A stretch of DNA of 38,358 nucleotides, from NCBI GenBank assembly GCA_021773835.1, contig JAJFJQ010000038.1:1-38358 (forward strand). Direction: 5' to 3'. The notes beneath the pieces are model-generated. The model saw only the letters and a program-made list of their open reading frames with translations. It did not search any database and was not told the DNA's origin. A program made the translations under genes and the position numbers. Positions 16,516 to 26,012 of the stretch are shown one piece after another (position 1 is the first letter of the stretch; each line of letters starts with the position of its first letter). The DNA is from Gammaproteobacteria bacterium (GTDB lineage Bacteria; Pseudomonadota; Gammaproteobacteria; Ga0077536).

Positions 16516-17295
16516 ATGGAAACACGCATGGCCCATATGACCTGGGCAGAGATCCGCAAGGCCATCGGTGATGGAAAAATGGTGATCGTTCCGACCGGCG
16601 CAACCGAAGCTCATGGACCGCATCTGCCGACCGACACCGATACCCATCAAGCGGAGGAGATGGCAGTACGGCTTGCCGAACGGCTCGGCGCTGTGACCAC
16701 CCCTGGGGTCGCCTATGGCATTTCTAAGACCTTCGAACATTTCTGCGGCACAATCTCGTTGTCGATCGAGACCTATCAACAAGTCGTCTACGAGATTGGG
16801 CTCTCGCTAATTAAGCAGGGTTTTAAACACATCTTGTTATTGAACGGCAACCGACCGAACGGCACCTCGAACGACGCCGTCGCGCGCCGCCTGATCGATG
16901 ACTTTGATAAAGACTACGACTTCAAAGTTACCGCCGTAAGCTATTGGGAGCCGGGTGCGGCAGCAGTGCATGCCTTACGAAATTCCAAGGTTGGTGGCAT
17001 GGGCCATGGCGGGGAGTTTGAGACCTCGTTTCAACTCGCTACCCGACCGGAGTTGGTACATATGGATCGCCTCGATGGTGTGCATGCGCCGCTGGTCGGT
17101 TGGGATTTGGTCGCGCCTGGTGATCCGTCGCGCACCTACGCGCGCAGACCCGATCCGGAAAGCAACCACGCTTCAATATTTGGTGACCCTCATTGCGCCA
17201 GCGCAGAGTCTGGCGAGAAATTCATCGCCGCAGCGGTCGACGGTTTGGTCGAGATGATCGAAGGCTTGCAACCGTCTTACCAGGAACGACGTTAG
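16516..17295 (+). CDS. Creatininase family protein with altered metal-site loop
   Basis: A 259-residue protein of the creatinine amidohydrolase fold, metal-dependent enzymes acting on cyclic or linear amides. Three ligands expected from the family are present: Glu31 and His33 in TEAHGPHLP, and Asp42. GHGGEFETS (about 168-176) supplies the usual second-half Glu. The conserved NGHGGN-type loop is NGNRPN here (110-115), so the histidine that normally binds metal is Asn112. Activity may be shifted or lost. AAGAGGAG upstream supports the ATG at 16516. It begins a same-strand run of genes (crotonase, acyl-CoA dehydrogenase, two flavoproteins, PPOX). In this context an amidohydrolase or deformylase role on a ring-opening product is plausible. 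Confidence 0.88.
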   Translation: METRMAHMTWAEIRKAIGDGKMVIVPTGATEAHGPHLPTDTDTHQAEEMAVRLAERLGAVTTPGVAYGISKTFEHFCGTISLSIETYQQVVYEIGLSLIKQGFKHILLLNGNRPNGTSNDAVARRLIDDFDKDYDFKVTAVSYWEPGAAAVHALRNSKVGGMGHGGEFETSFQLATRPELVHMDRLDGVHAPLVGWDLVAPGDPSRTYARRPDPESNHASIFGDPHCASAESGEKFIAAAVDGLVEMIEGLQPSYQERR

Positions 17296-17397
17296 TCGCC
17301 CTGGTCGATGTAGAACTTCGGACCGGGTCGATTTGGCCTTTGTTACCCGTGTTGTGATTCACCTCGGCACAATCTAAATCTACATAAGGAACCAACA

Positions 17398-18189
17398 ATG
17401 AATTTCGATGATTATCAACGCCTCAAGTTCGAATGGCGCGAACGCGTGCTGTGGGTCACTATTGACGCTGGCCCGATGAACGCGGTTGATTTCGGACTGC
17501 ATGAGGAGTTGGCTAAGGTCTTCTACGATGTGCAAGCCGATGAACGTAGCGATCTCATCGTGTTAACCGGCACGGGCCGCGCGTTTTGTGCCGGCGGCGA
17601 CATGGATTGGTTTCAGGAAATGATCGACGACCCGGCCAAGTTCCGCGGCATCACGGTCGATGCGAAACGCATCGTCAATGGTTTATTGGAAATGGAAAAA
17701 CCGATCGTTTGTCGATTGAATGGCGCGGCGGCCGGTCTCGGCGCTTCGATTGCCCTGTTATGTGATGTGATCATCGCCGATGAGCGGGCCAAGATCGGGG
17801 ATCCACACGTTAAAGTCGGTCTCGTGGCCGGTGACGGCGGTGCGGTGATCTGGCCGCAATTGATCGGGTTCGCTAGGGCCAAAGAGATGTTGTTGACCGG
17901 CGATATGTTGCGCGCCTCAGAGGCCGCAGCAATGGGCTTGATCAATTATGCCGTCCCCGCCGATGAACTCGATGCCAAGGTGGATGAACTGGTTGGCAGG
18001 ATCACCTGCAATCCACGCTGGGCGGTACGCTGGACAAAAACAGCAGTGAATCTCGTGCTGCGCGACATCGCCAATAAGGTCATGGATGCCGCGATTGCTT
18101 ATGAGATCAGTTCTAACTCGACGAGCGATCGCCAGGAGGCGGTTAGCGCCTTTGTTGAAAAGCGGGCACCGAAATTTACTGGGGAATAG
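17398..18189 (+). CDS. Enoyl-CoA hydratase/isomerase (crotonase) family protein
   Basis: A 263-residue crotonase-fold protein. The CoA-binding and oxyanion-hole segments are clear: GRAFCAGGDMDWF (about 60-72) and NGAAAGLGASIALLCDV (about 108-124). The two glutamates of true enoyl-CoA hydratases are not conserved: the position in GGGCELA is Ile in GLGASIALL, and the second falls in DPHVKVGLV. The downstream AGDGGAVIWP carries an Asp that may serve as the acid/base, as in other crotonase subfamilies. Isomerase, hydrolase or ring-cleaving activity is therefore as likely as hydration. It is followed 12 bp later by an acyl-CoA dehydrogenase gene. ATAAGGAACC provides the ribosome-binding site. Confidence 0.88.
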   Translation: MNFDDYQRLKFEWRERVLWVTIDAGPMNAVDFGLHEELAKVFYDVQADERSDLIVLTGTGRAFCAGGDMDWFQEMIDDPAKFRGITVDAKRIVNGLLEMEKPIVCRLNGAAAGLGASIALLCDVIIADERAKIGDPHVKVGLVAGDGGAVIWPQLIGFARAKEMLLTGDMLRASEAAAMGLINYAVPADELDAKVDELVGRITCNPRWAVRWTKTAVNLVLRDIANKVMDAAIAYEISSNSTSDRQEAVSAFVEKRAPKFTGE

Positions 18190-18201
18190 GAGATCTGGGC
18201 A

Positions 18202-19371
18202 ATGTATTTTGCCGATGAACCGGAACACGTTAGCCAGCTTCGAGACACGCTGCGTCGCTTCAACGAAAAAGAGGCGCCACGTGAGAAGCGACGCGAGTGG
18301 CAGGCGGCACAAATGTGGCCGCGTGATGTCTTCGCCAAGTTGGCGGACTTGGGGGTTTGCGGTCTCACTGTACCGGAGGAATTTGGTGGCCTCGGCCAAG
18401 ATTGGTATGCGGCGACAGCCGTAATTGAGGAGTTGTGCCGCGCCGGCATGTTCGTGTCAGGCCCTTATATTCAATGCGCCTTCTACGGTGGCGGAAATAT
18501 TTCTGAAAGCGGATCGCAAGAGCAAAAAGAAACGCTATTGCCAAAGATCGCGGCGGGCGAGTTGCTGTTCGCCTATGGTTTATCGGAGCCTGATACAGGC
18601 GGTGACCTCGCCAGTGTGACGACCCGAGCGCACTTAGACGATGGTGGCGACACCGTAGTGATCAACGGTGCGAAACGGTGGTGTACCGGTGCCGATTGGG
18701 CAGACTACATTCTATGCTTTGTGAATTCCGATCCCGATGGCGACAAATATAAAAACTTGTCCATGGTGCTCGTGCCGAGCGATGCGCCCGGTATCACGCG
18801 GCAAACGCTGACACATCAGAACCTGATCTACAGCCACAGCTTCGATGTATATTTCGACGATGTGCGAGTGCCGGTCGCCAACGTCCTAGGCGGCCCGGAA
18901 CAGTGGAACCAAGGGTGGCGTTCCCTCGCCGGGCGCTCGCTTGATGTCGAAAAAGTTGAGGTTGCGGCGATGAACTTCGGCCTGGCGCAGAACGCGGTGG
19001 AAGAAGCGTGGGCGTATGCGCAACAACGCCGTCAATTTGGCAAACCGATCAGCGGTCACCAGGCTGTGCGGCATGAACTTGTTCAAGCGCGCACCCGGTT
19101 GGAAGCGTGCCGTCATATGCTCTATCACGCTGCATGGCTGATCGATCAAGGGCGGCCGGCATCGGTCGAAACGAGTATGGCGAAACTGTTCATCGGCGAG
19201 ACCGGGGTCGAGATTGGGATCGCCTGCCAGCGAATATTGGGTGCGTATGGGATGTCGGAAGAATTCGACATGGCCCAAACCGTGCAGGACTTACTCGGTA
19301 TGCCAATCGTTGGCGGTTCCTCGAATATGCAAAAAAATAATATCGCGAATCGCCTAGGGTTGGCGCAGTAG
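18202..19371 (+). CDS. Acyl-CoA dehydrogenase family protein
   Basis: A 389-residue flavoprotein with the full three-domain layout: helical N-terminus to about 115, beta-domain with the FAD/substrate signature YGLSEPDTGGDLAS (about 127-140) and INGAKRWCTGADWAD, and C-terminal helices with QYGKPI-like RRQFGKPISGHQAV. It would oxidise an acyl-CoA at C2-C3 and pass electrons to ETF. The usual C-terminal catalytic Glu (YEGT motif) is replaced: the segment reads VGGSSNMQKNN. The base may lie elsewhere, or the enzyme may act on an unusual substrate. A GGAG ahead of the ATG and the 12 bp gap from the crotonase gene indicate cotranscription. Confidence 0.9.
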   Translation: MYFADEPEHVSQLRDTLRRFNEKEAPREKRREWQAAQMWPRDVFAKLADLGVCGLTVPEEFGGLGQDWYAATAVIEELCRAGMFVSGPYIQCAFYGGGNISESGSQEQKETLLPKIAAGELLFAYGLSEPDTGGDLASVTTRAHLDDGGDTVVINGAKRWCTGADWADYILCFVNSDPDGDKYKNLSMVLVPSDAPGITRQTLTHQNLIYSHSFDVYFDDVRVPVANVLGGPEQWNQGWRSLAGRSLDVEKVEVAAMNFGLAQNAVEEAWAYAQQRRQFGKPISGHQAVRHELVQARTRLEACRHMLYHAAWLIDQGRPASVETSMAKLFIGETGVEIGIACQRILGAYGMSEEFDMAQTVQDLLGMPIVGGSSNMQKNNIANRLGLAQ

Positions 19372-19383
19372 AAACGTCTCAAT

Positions 19384-20910
19384 ATGAATCAATTCGCTTC
19401 CCTTACATCGAAAGCGATTAGCGATCTCAAATCGATCGTTGGCGAGCAGTGGATCAGCGATGTACCCGCCACCTTATTACCCTACGCCGTCAATATCGAT
19501 CCCGCCGGTGACGTCTTCCCCTCGGCTGTTGTTCGCCCGAAAGATACCAGTGAGATCCAATCGATTATCAAGATTGCGAACCGAGATCGGATCCCAATCT
19601 ACCCGATCAGCGGCGGCTTGCAGCACGGCTTGGGAATGGCGACCGCTGTTGACCCTGGTAATTTGCTGCTCGATTTAGGGCGCATGGATCGGATCCTCGA
19701 TTTCGATCCGAGTATCGGGCTTGTCGTACTTGAGCCCGGTGTAACTTTCAAACAACTCTACGATTTTCTCGAAGCCGAGCAGGCGCCGTATTGGATGAGC
19801 CCAACGTCGGGACCGGTCGAGGGGAGCGTGATCGGCAACGCACTCGACAAAGGTGCGGGCTACACACCGGTAGGTAATCATTTTGCGAATCTGATTGGCC
19901 TCGAGATTGTCCTTGGTGACGGCCGCCTATTGGTCACTGGGGACGGTGCACTCCCAGGCGCTAAGTCGGCCTATACCCACAAAGGTGGTTGCGGCCCATT
20001 GATCGATGGGCTGTTCGCGCAATCGAACTACGGCATCGTGACCAAGGCGGGTGTCTGGCTAATGCCAAAACCACCTGGGGCGCGTGGTTTTGTCGTGCAA
20101 GTGCCGGAGTATGAGGACATCGACCGCCTGGTCGAGGTCGGTGGTGTGTTGAAGTTGCGTGGCGCAATTCCTAGTACAGTCAGCATCGCGAATGATTTAT
20201 TCAGCATTGGTATCGAGACGACGACCCCATATCCATTCAAAGAACCAGGTGAGTCGCCGATAGCCGACGACGAACTTGCGGATCTAAGACGTCAACATGG
20301 CGTGGGCGCTTGGAATCTGTTCGGCTGTATCTACGGACCACCGGGCGAATTGGAGTCTCGGGTGGCTACGATTGCAGAGGCCTTCGCTAAAACGGGAACG
20401 ACGACGTTTCTAACAGAAGAACAAGCGAGTGAACAAAAGACCTTTGAGTTCCGTATCGATCTCGCCAAAGGGATCCCCAGAGCCGATGAGGTTGACGTAT
20501 ACGGTTTGCATCCGAATGGATCGTCACTTTATTTTTTACCGAGTGTTCCGTTTGCCGGACAAAATGCCGGCGAGGTAATGCGAGCCTCGCAAGCGGTATG
20601 CCGGGAATACGGTTTCAGTTATACGAGCCAGTTTTTAGGATCGCCCCGCAGTATGCGCAACACTCAACCGATCATCTTCGATAGTGAGGATGCCGGTAGT
20701 CGCGAGCGCGCGGTTGCTTGTTTTAGTGAATTGATCGATCGATTCGAAAAGCTAGGTTATCTCGTGTCACGTCCGCCGACGACCTTCCAGGATCGTATTA
20801 TGGGTGGGCTCGGCGTCCACGCAGAGGTGTGTTCCGCGATCAAGTCGGTCTTTGATCCAAATGGAATCATCGCGCCCGGACGTTACGGCATACGTTCAAG
20901 CGATATTTAA
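19384..20910 (+). CDS. FAD-binding oxidoreductase, vanillyl-alcohol oxidase / p-cresol methylhydroxylase type
   Basis: A 508-residue flavoprotein of the VAO family. The N-terminal PCMH-type FAD domain (about 40-230) shows PISGGLQHGLGMATAV, LDLGRMDRILDF, GNALDKGAGYTPVGNHF and SNYGIVTKAGVWLMPKP, closely following the p-cresol methylhydroxylase/eugenol hydroxylase pattern. The C-terminal half is the substrate cap. Such enzymes oxidise the benzylic carbon of para-substituted phenols via a quinone methide, or oxidise related alcohols and amines. No cytochrome partner gene is nearby, so an oxidase that uses O2 is possible. It starts 12 bp after the acyl-CoA dehydrogenase stop. The substrate is unknown. 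Confidence 0.88.
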   Translation: MNQFASLTSKAISDLKSIVGEQWISDVPATLLPYAVNIDPAGDVFPSAVVRPKDTSEIQSIIKIANRDRIPIYPISGGLQHGLGMATAVDPGNLLLDLGRMDRILDFDPSIGLVVLEPGVTFKQLYDFLEAEQAPYWMSPTSGPVEGSVIGNALDKGAGYTPVGNHFANLIGLEIVLGDGRLLVTGDGALPGAKSAYTHKGGCGPLIDGLFAQSNYGIVTKAGVWLMPKPPGARGFVVQVPEYEDIDRLVEVGGVLKLRGAIPSTVSIANDLFSIGIETTTPYPFKEPGESPIADDELADLRRQHGVGAWNLFGCIYGPPGELESRVATIAEAFAKTGTTTFLTEEQASEQKTFEFRIDLAKGIPRADEVDVYGLHPNGSSLYFLPSVPFAGQNAGEVMRASQAVCREYGFSYTSQFLGSPRSMRNTQPIIFDSEDAGSRERAVACFSELIDRFEKLGYLVSRPPTTFQDRIMGGLGVHAEVCSAIKSVFDPNGIIAPGRYGIRSSDI

Positions 20911-20914
20911 GCCG

Positions 20915-22219
20915 ATGGCCATCAAACGCATATCAATGGGACGCGGTGCGGTGCACGATGGTCGCGCCGAGCTGCAATGGGAAGCCGAAGTACTGATAGC
21001 GGGTGGTGCGGTGGGTGGCGCCTCGATGGCGCATGCCTTGGCGGAATACGATCTCAGTTCAGTATTGTTAGAGCGCACACCCCGAGTCGCAGAGATCAAT
21101 CGGGGCGACGTTATCCAACCGCTCTCGTTACAGTTACTCGACCGTTGGGGGATCTCACCACACATCGAGGAGATGGGTGGCTTCCCGCTGTTCGAATGGA
21201 ATTTCTACAATCCGCGCATTGGACATCTTGCGACCTGGGACTTCTCTAACATTCCGGGGAAATTCAACCACCAAACAATCTTGCGCCACCGGCAGATCCA
21301 TGAGGCCTTGTATGCGGCAATGGATGCAAAACAAGATCGCATCAACGCGCAACGCGGTGCGACCGTCACCGGCGTGTTGTTTGATGACGAAGCAGAAGTT
21401 GTCGTCGGGCTAGTCGGTCAGCAAGACGGTGTTGACTTTGAAGCACGCGGCAGAGTGGTTGTTGCAGCCGACGGCGCACGGTCACGCCTACGCAGCTACC
21501 TCGGCATTGAGCAGGAAGAACGCTACATCTACGACCACGAGTACCTGATGTTGACGACCCCACGGCCGAAGGTGCCTGAGATGGATCGCAAAGGGCTGCA
21601 GTACGTCGGGAGACATGGCCTCACGGTACTTATCCCGCTTGATGGCGGAGAAGAGATCCGGATCCCGGTCCAGATCCCTGCCGGATCGCTGGCCGAATGG
21701 CGCGACATTTCTGCCGCAGAACTCCGGCATCGACTGCTCTTGCGTGCGCCGGTACTCAAACACGTCGATACCGATGCGGCGATGGATAAATTGAGCCATA
21801 CCTACCCGGTCGGCTGGCGTCACAGTCACGAATACGTAAAGCAACATGTGTGCTTGATCGGCGAAGCGGCACACACGGTGCATCCGACGACCGCGCAAGG
21901 GATGAATATGGCGATCCTCGACGCAGAAATGCTCGCGGCGGTCATCAAGCGCTGCATCGCCGTCGATGGCGTGTCGGATGAGTCATTGAAACGTTACGAG
22001 CGTGCGCGCCGCCCGGTCGCCGAACGGGTGATGGAAACGAGTCATCACCAGACCCTGCACCATACGGCATGTGGCATTTGGCACGACATTTGGGGCGCTC
22101 GACTCTATCGGTGGGACCAAGACGAAGAGGTCAAAAAAGAGATTTCGATCGAAATCGCAGGCTTAAATAATCCCACCTCTAAGGATCTAAAGATCCTCGA
22201 AGAAGTGGGCCTGGCATAG
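20915..22219 (+). CDS. FAD-dependent aromatic-ring-type monooxygenase (PHBH/UbiH fold)
   Basis: A 434-residue group A flavin monooxygenase. An N-terminal dinucleotide loop (GGAVGG, 30-35, with Ala in place of the central Gly), a DGARSRLR motif in mid-sequence, and the flavin-ribityl motif GEAAHTVHPTTAQGMN are all in the expected order. Such enzymes hydroxylate or epoxidise activated rings, using NAD(P)H and O2. The ATG at 20915 lies 4 bp after the preceding stop. An ATG at 20936 is an alternative, and the longer frame from 20804 overlaps the previous gene and is not supported. The protein carries an approximately 25-residue leader before the Rossmann strand. The substrate is probably an aromatic intermediate of this cluster. 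Confidence 0.88.
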   Translation: MAIKRISMGRGAVHDGRAELQWEAEVLIAGGAVGGASMAHALAEYDLSSVLLERTPRVAEINRGDVIQPLSLQLLDRWGISPHIEEMGGFPLFEWNFYNPRIGHLATWDFSNIPGKFNHQTILRHRQIHEALYAAMDAKQDRINAQRGATVTGVLFDDEAEVVVGLVGQQDGVDFEARGRVVVAADGARSRLRSYLGIEQEERYIYDHEYLMLTTPRPKVPEMDRKGLQYVGRHGLTVLIPLDGGEEIRIPVQIPAGSLAEWRDISAAELRHRLLLRAPVLKHVDTDAAMDKLSHTYPVGWRHSHEYVKQHVCLIGEAAHTVHPTTAQGMNMAILDAEMLAAVIKRCIAVDGVSDESLKRYERARRPVAERVMETSHHQTLHHTACGIWHDIWGARLYRWDQDEEVKKEISIEIAGLNNPTSKDLKILEEVGLA

Positions 22220-22227
22220 GGGCACAT

Positions 22228-23022
22228 ATGGCGCGTATCGACGCAGACATGCGACACATCATCGATTCCGCGCGACTGGGGTTTGTCGCGACTGTATGCC
22301 CTGATGGGCGCCCGAACCTTTCGCCGAAAGGGTCGATTGCGGTTTGGGATGATGAGCACTTGTGCTTCGCCAACATCGCATCACCCGTGACGATCGAAAA
22401 TCTGGCCCATGACCCACGTATTGAAGTGAACGTGGTTTTTTTTCTCGCGCGTCGCGGCTACCGATTTAAAGGTACTGCCGAGGTCTCCGATAGTGGGCCC
22501 GTGTTCGAGCGTGTGGCCGAGACGCTGCGGGTGAATGAAGGGCCGCAGTATCCCTGTCATCAAGGAATATTGGTAAAGGTCGAAGAAATTGCGCCGATTG
22601 TATCGCCAGCCTATACCTTCAACGATCATATCGACGAGCCGATGGTGCTCGACGTCTTTCGCAAGCGCTATGAACTTGGTTCCGCTACGGAGGCGGCAGA
22701 ACTTGAAGCGTATAAAGAAGTAGCGCAACAAATGCTGGGTTTCCGTACGCGCGAGGAGATGGACGATGTGTTCAGTCGGCCCATTGTATGGGATGCAGTT
22801 AAACGCTTGGGACCGGCACTTCGCGCGACACGCGAGGCTGGGCAAATGGATGAGTATGCGCTCGCGTTAGCCGTGGAGCAGGAAATCATCGCTAAGTTAC
22901 CAGATGACGAACCCGACCTCTTACCCTTGTTTAACGATCCCGCGCACCGTTCGATGCCGGCGGATGATCTCGCTAAAAAGATCGTCTCGCTATGGAGCGA
23001 CGACAAACCGGGCGATGATTAG
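22228..23022 (+). CDS. Pyridoxamine 5'-phosphate oxidase (PPOX) family protein
   Basis: A 264-residue protein whose first approximately 130 residues form a PNPOx-like split barrel: LGFVATVCPDGRPNLSPKGSIAVWDDEHLCFANI and the later RIEVNVVFF/YRFKGTAEV strands. Family members bind FMN or F420 and reduce or oxidise small molecules. This group, with PNLSPKG, is common next to catabolic genes. The second half (about 140-264) is helical and acidic and matches nothing I recognise. The gene follows the monooxygenase by 8 bp and could supply reduced flavin or act on a pathway intermediate; both are guesses. Confidence 0.82.
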   Translation: MARIDADMRHIIDSARLGFVATVCPDGRPNLSPKGSIAVWDDEHLCFANIASPVTIENLAHDPRIEVNVVFFLARRGYRFKGTAEVSDSGPVFERVAETLRVNEGPQYPCHQGILVKVEEIAPIVSPAYTFNDHIDEPMVLDVFRKRYELGSATEAAELEAYKEVAQQMLGFRTREEMDDVFSRPIVWDAVKRLGPALRATREAGQMDEYALALAVEQEIIAKLPDDEPDLLPLFNDPAHRSMPADDLAKKIVSLWSDDKPGDD

Positions 23023-23028
23023 TTTGCT

Positions 23029-23898
23029 TTAGCCTCGCTCGCACTCCTCGATAAAGTTTAAGACTTGCTTACATAGCGGGCTGTCGGCTTCGGCGAAATC
23101 AGTGATCGCGGTAAAGTGATTTCTGCCTGGTTGCTCACTATAAGCCCCGATTAAACCAGCCGCCTGCCACGCATCGACGTAGCTCTTCGATTGACGCCGA
23201 AACTCCTCGCTCTCTGCGCCACCGACACTAGCGTGCATTGGTGGCGCTTGTAGCGGTAGATTAAATATCGGACTCTCACGCTGGATTGTTTGTTGATCAA
23301 TCTGGATCATCGGTTGCAAGAACGAGTAACGCAACGGATTCAGATCGAACAGACCACTGATGGCGAAACCGCCCTTGATGACATCGGCCGCTAGACCGTA
23401 GTCCGTCTCCCATGCTGTGCTCAATAGACGCCCAACTTGCTGGCCGCCGGCAGAATGACCAGAGACAAATATGCGCTCACGATCGCCTGCGAAACGATGG
23501 TCGCCGCGTGCAAGCCATGCGACGGCGGCACGACTTTGGCGCGTGATCTCACCTATGGTCACCTTAGGACACAGCGCGTAGTTGGTTATCGCAACGGTGA
23601 TCCCGTGCGCGACGAGACCGCGTGCGACTAAAGAGAATTCTTTCGATGAGAGACGACGCCAATATCCGCCGTGGATAAATACAAGAATTGGGGCATCCGC
23701 GTCGCGCGCTGGAAAGATATCGATGGTTTCTTCGACAGTCGGACCAAACGGCACGTCAAGCAGGCATTCGAGCTCGGAGCGCGCCTTCGCGCTGTCACCC
23801 ACGAATAATTCGAAATACGGCTTAGGATCTTCGATCGATCGCTCAACGTCGTATTGGTCATCGATTTCCTGTTGCGTTGAGAAGTTTCGATACAGCAT
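23029..23898 (-). CDS. Alpha/beta hydrolase, arylformamidase-like
   Basis: A 289-residue hydrolase. The N-terminal MLYRNFSTQQEIDDQYDVE and the oxyanion-hole HGGYW (76-80) are characteristic of the kynurenine-formamidase-like branch. The nucleophile is Ser149 in GHSAGG, and the catalytic His is in GRNHFTA near residue 267. The enzyme would remove an N-formyl or N-acyl group. In this cluster N-formyl products could arise from oxidative opening of an N-heterocycle. It is convergent with the PPOX gene, 7 bp apart, and AAGGA precedes the start. There are no tryptophan-catabolism genes nearby, so kynurenine is not implied as the substrate. Confidence 0.87.
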   Translation of the reverse strand: MLYRNFSTQQEIDDQYDVERSIEDPKPYFELFVGDSAKARSELECLLDVPFGPTVEETIDIFPARDADAPILVFIHGGYWRRLSSKEFSLVARGLVAHGITVAITNYALCPKVTIGEITRQSRAAVAWLARGDHRFAGDRERIFVSGHSAGGQQVGRLLSTAWETDYGLAADVIKGGFAISGLFDLNPLRYSFLQPMIQIDQQTIQRESPIFNLPLQAPPMHASVGGAESEEFRRQSKSYVDAWQAAGLIGAYSEQPGRNHFTAITDFAEADSPLCKQVLNFIEECERG

Positions 23899-24096
23899 CT
23901 TTCGGTCCTTCGGCTTGGTAGATTAAATAGTTGGTCGGTCGTCGCAATTATGCCCCCTGCGCCGAACTTAGAATAGTCGCGCATAAGAGCCGGCTCGGTC
24001 GCGTAACTCGCGGTTCACGTAGCTACTCGTTGGTCGATGCGCTATCTTTGACCGCGACAATTCGAGCAGCCAACCTCAGAAAAATAGGTAACCCAG

Positions 24097-25632
24097 ATGA
24101 GCGATCCGAACGGACAGACAGACCGACAAGTTTCACCACCAACGTTAGAAGAATTACGCGTATCAGCACAGGCTTTGCACTTTGACCTAAATGATTCGGA
24201 GCTTGAGATGTACGCGACTTTTGTCGCGCCAATGGTTGCCGATTACCAATTGGTCGAGTCGATCGAGGATCCGCGCCTGCCAGTGCAGTATCCGCGCGAT
24301 GCAGGCTATCGTCCCGAGCCAGAAGAAAACACGCTGAATGCCTGGTATTGGAAGTGCGCGATTAAAGGGGCGGGCGGTGGCAAACTTGCAGGTAAGCGGA
24401 TCGTCGTCAAAGACAATATTTGTGTCGCCGGCGTGCCGATGATGAACGGCTCAAAGGTTTGGGAGGGTTTTATTCCGGAGCAAGATGCAACCGTCGTTAG
24501 CCGTGTCCTTGCCGCCGGCGCGGAGGTATTGGGCAAGGCGGTATGTGAGAACTTCTGCTTTTCGGGTGGTAGCCATACCTCTGCGACCGGGCCAGTGCAA
24601 AATCCGCACAATCCCGCGCATATGTCTGGTGGTTCGTCTAGCGGCTGTGCTGCGCTCATTGTTGCCGGGGAATGTGACATGGCGATCGGTGGCGATCAGG
24701 GTGGTTCAATTCGCATGCCGAGTTCGTTTTCTGGTTGCTACGGGATCAAGCCGACCTATGGTCTTGTGCCTTATACGGGCGCGTTTCCGATCGACCAGAG
24801 TGTCGATCATCTCGGACCAATGGCCGGTTCGAGCGCCGACTGCGCGTTGCTGCTGGAAGTGCTGGCCGGCTACGATGATGGGCTGGATCCACGCCAAGAT
24901 CCACGTCTCGCATCGAAGTCATATACCTCAGCGCTCAGCGGTGATGCTAATGGTCTCAAGGTCGGTATTGTGAAAGAAGGCTTTGGTACACCCGTGTCGG
25001 AGGCGGACGTTGACGAGATGGTGCGTGCCGCTGCGTGGTCTCTTGATAAAGTAGGTGCGAAGGTCGCCGAAGTCTCGATCCCGATGCATGTTCAGGCGGC
25101 GAGCATCATGTTTGCGAGCATGTTGGAGGGAACACTATCCACGTTTACAGATTGCAGCGGTGTTGGGCCAAACCCGAAAGGGTATGCGTTCACCGACGCG
25201 GTACGTTATTACCATCAAATGCGTAAAGAACGCGCGATGGATATGCCGGTGACGGTGAAGACGGTGCTGTTATTTGCGCACGCGATGCGCGAACGCTACG
25301 GGGTTTACTATTCGGCTAAGGCGCAAAATTTGATCCGGGACGTGCGCGCCGCCTATGACTTGGCGTTGAATGAATTCGATGTGCTGGTTATGCCGACTAC
25401 CGCAATGAAAGCCTTACCCATCCCGGGTCCTGATCCGACTCCAGCGGAAATAATGGCGGGGGCGTTGCCGATGATTGGCAATACCGCGCCATTCGATGCA
25501 ACCGGCCACCCATCGATGAGCGTACCTGCCGGCATGTCTGAAGGTCTGCCGGTCGGTATGATGATCACCGGGCGCTGGAGTGAGGATGACGTTGTCTTGC
25601 GGGTAGGACACGCGTTCGAGCAGATTGCTTAA
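24097..25632 (+). CDS. Amidase (amidase-signature family)
   Basis: A 511-residue amidase-signature enzyme with its Ser-cisSer-Lys triad visible: Lys105 in VVKDN, Ser180 in SGGSSSG and nucleophile Ser204 in GGDQGGSIRMPSS. The GGDQGGSIR form and the following GIKPTYGLVPYTGAFPID are typical of the group that includes nitrile-hydratase-associated and enantioselective amidases. An N-terminal helical extension of about 90 residues also fits that group. It releases ammonia from an amide. Within the cluster it is a good candidate for the last deamidation after ring opening. The gene is alone on its strand, about 200 bp from the divergent formamidase-like gene. Confidence 0.92.
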   Translation: MSDPNGQTDRQVSPPTLEELRVSAQALHFDLNDSELEMYATFVAPMVADYQLVESIEDPRLPVQYPRDAGYRPEPEENTLNAWYWKCAIKGAGGGKLAGKRIVVKDNICVAGVPMMNGSKVWEGFIPEQDATVVSRVLAAGAEVLGKAVCENFCFSGGSHTSATGPVQNPHNPAHMSGGSSSGCAALIVAGECDMAIGGDQGGSIRMPSSFSGCYGIKPTYGLVPYTGAFPIDQSVDHLGPMAGSSADCALLLEVLAGYDDGLDPRQDPRLASKSYTSALSGDANGLKVGIVKEGFGTPVSEADVDEMVRAAAWSLDKVGAKVAEVSIPMHVQAASIMFASMLEGTLSTFTDCSGVGPNPKGYAFTDAVRYYHQMRKERAMDMPVTVKTVLLFAHAMRERYGVYYSAKAQNLIRDVRAAYDLALNEFDVLVMPTTAMKALPIPGPDPTPAEIMAGALPMIGNTAPFDATGHPSMSVPAGMSEGLPVGMMITGRWSEDDVVLRVGHAFEQIA

Positions 25633-26012
25633 GCCCTTTTAGGGAGTCAAAATTATTTCTTGATCGCGGTCGAGACATTGCGTCCGGTTTACCTAATCCA
25701 TATTTGACTTGATTACTGCGGTCAGGCGGAGATGCATGAATAGGATCGGCTTCGTCGTCGACATTGACTTTCTATTGTGTCGAGAAGTTTCGAATCAACA
25801 TTCTAGATCTTTTTCAAATATTTTTGCCTCGCCGCCCTGCCCACTGGCCTTACGACAATAAAACGATCATTGTGGCTCGAAGGGCCGTTGTAGCGCAGAG
25901 CTTGTAAGCGTCATTGTAGAAGTCGAGGTTGCCCCAGCAGCTGCCCCAGATCTATGGGAAAATGTGTTAGCGCCGAACAATAACTTTGGAATTGTTTATT
26001 GGACGTTAAATA
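25633..26012. other. Intergenic region upstream of the regulator gene
   Basis: About 380 bp without a supported gene. It is more AT-rich than its surroundings. A small inverted repeat, CAATAA (25978-25983) and TTATTG (25996-26001) with a 12 bp gap, lies just before the regulator start and might be an operator. CCCTTTTAGGG shortly after the amidase stop is too weak a stem to call as a terminator. Confidence 0.35.
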
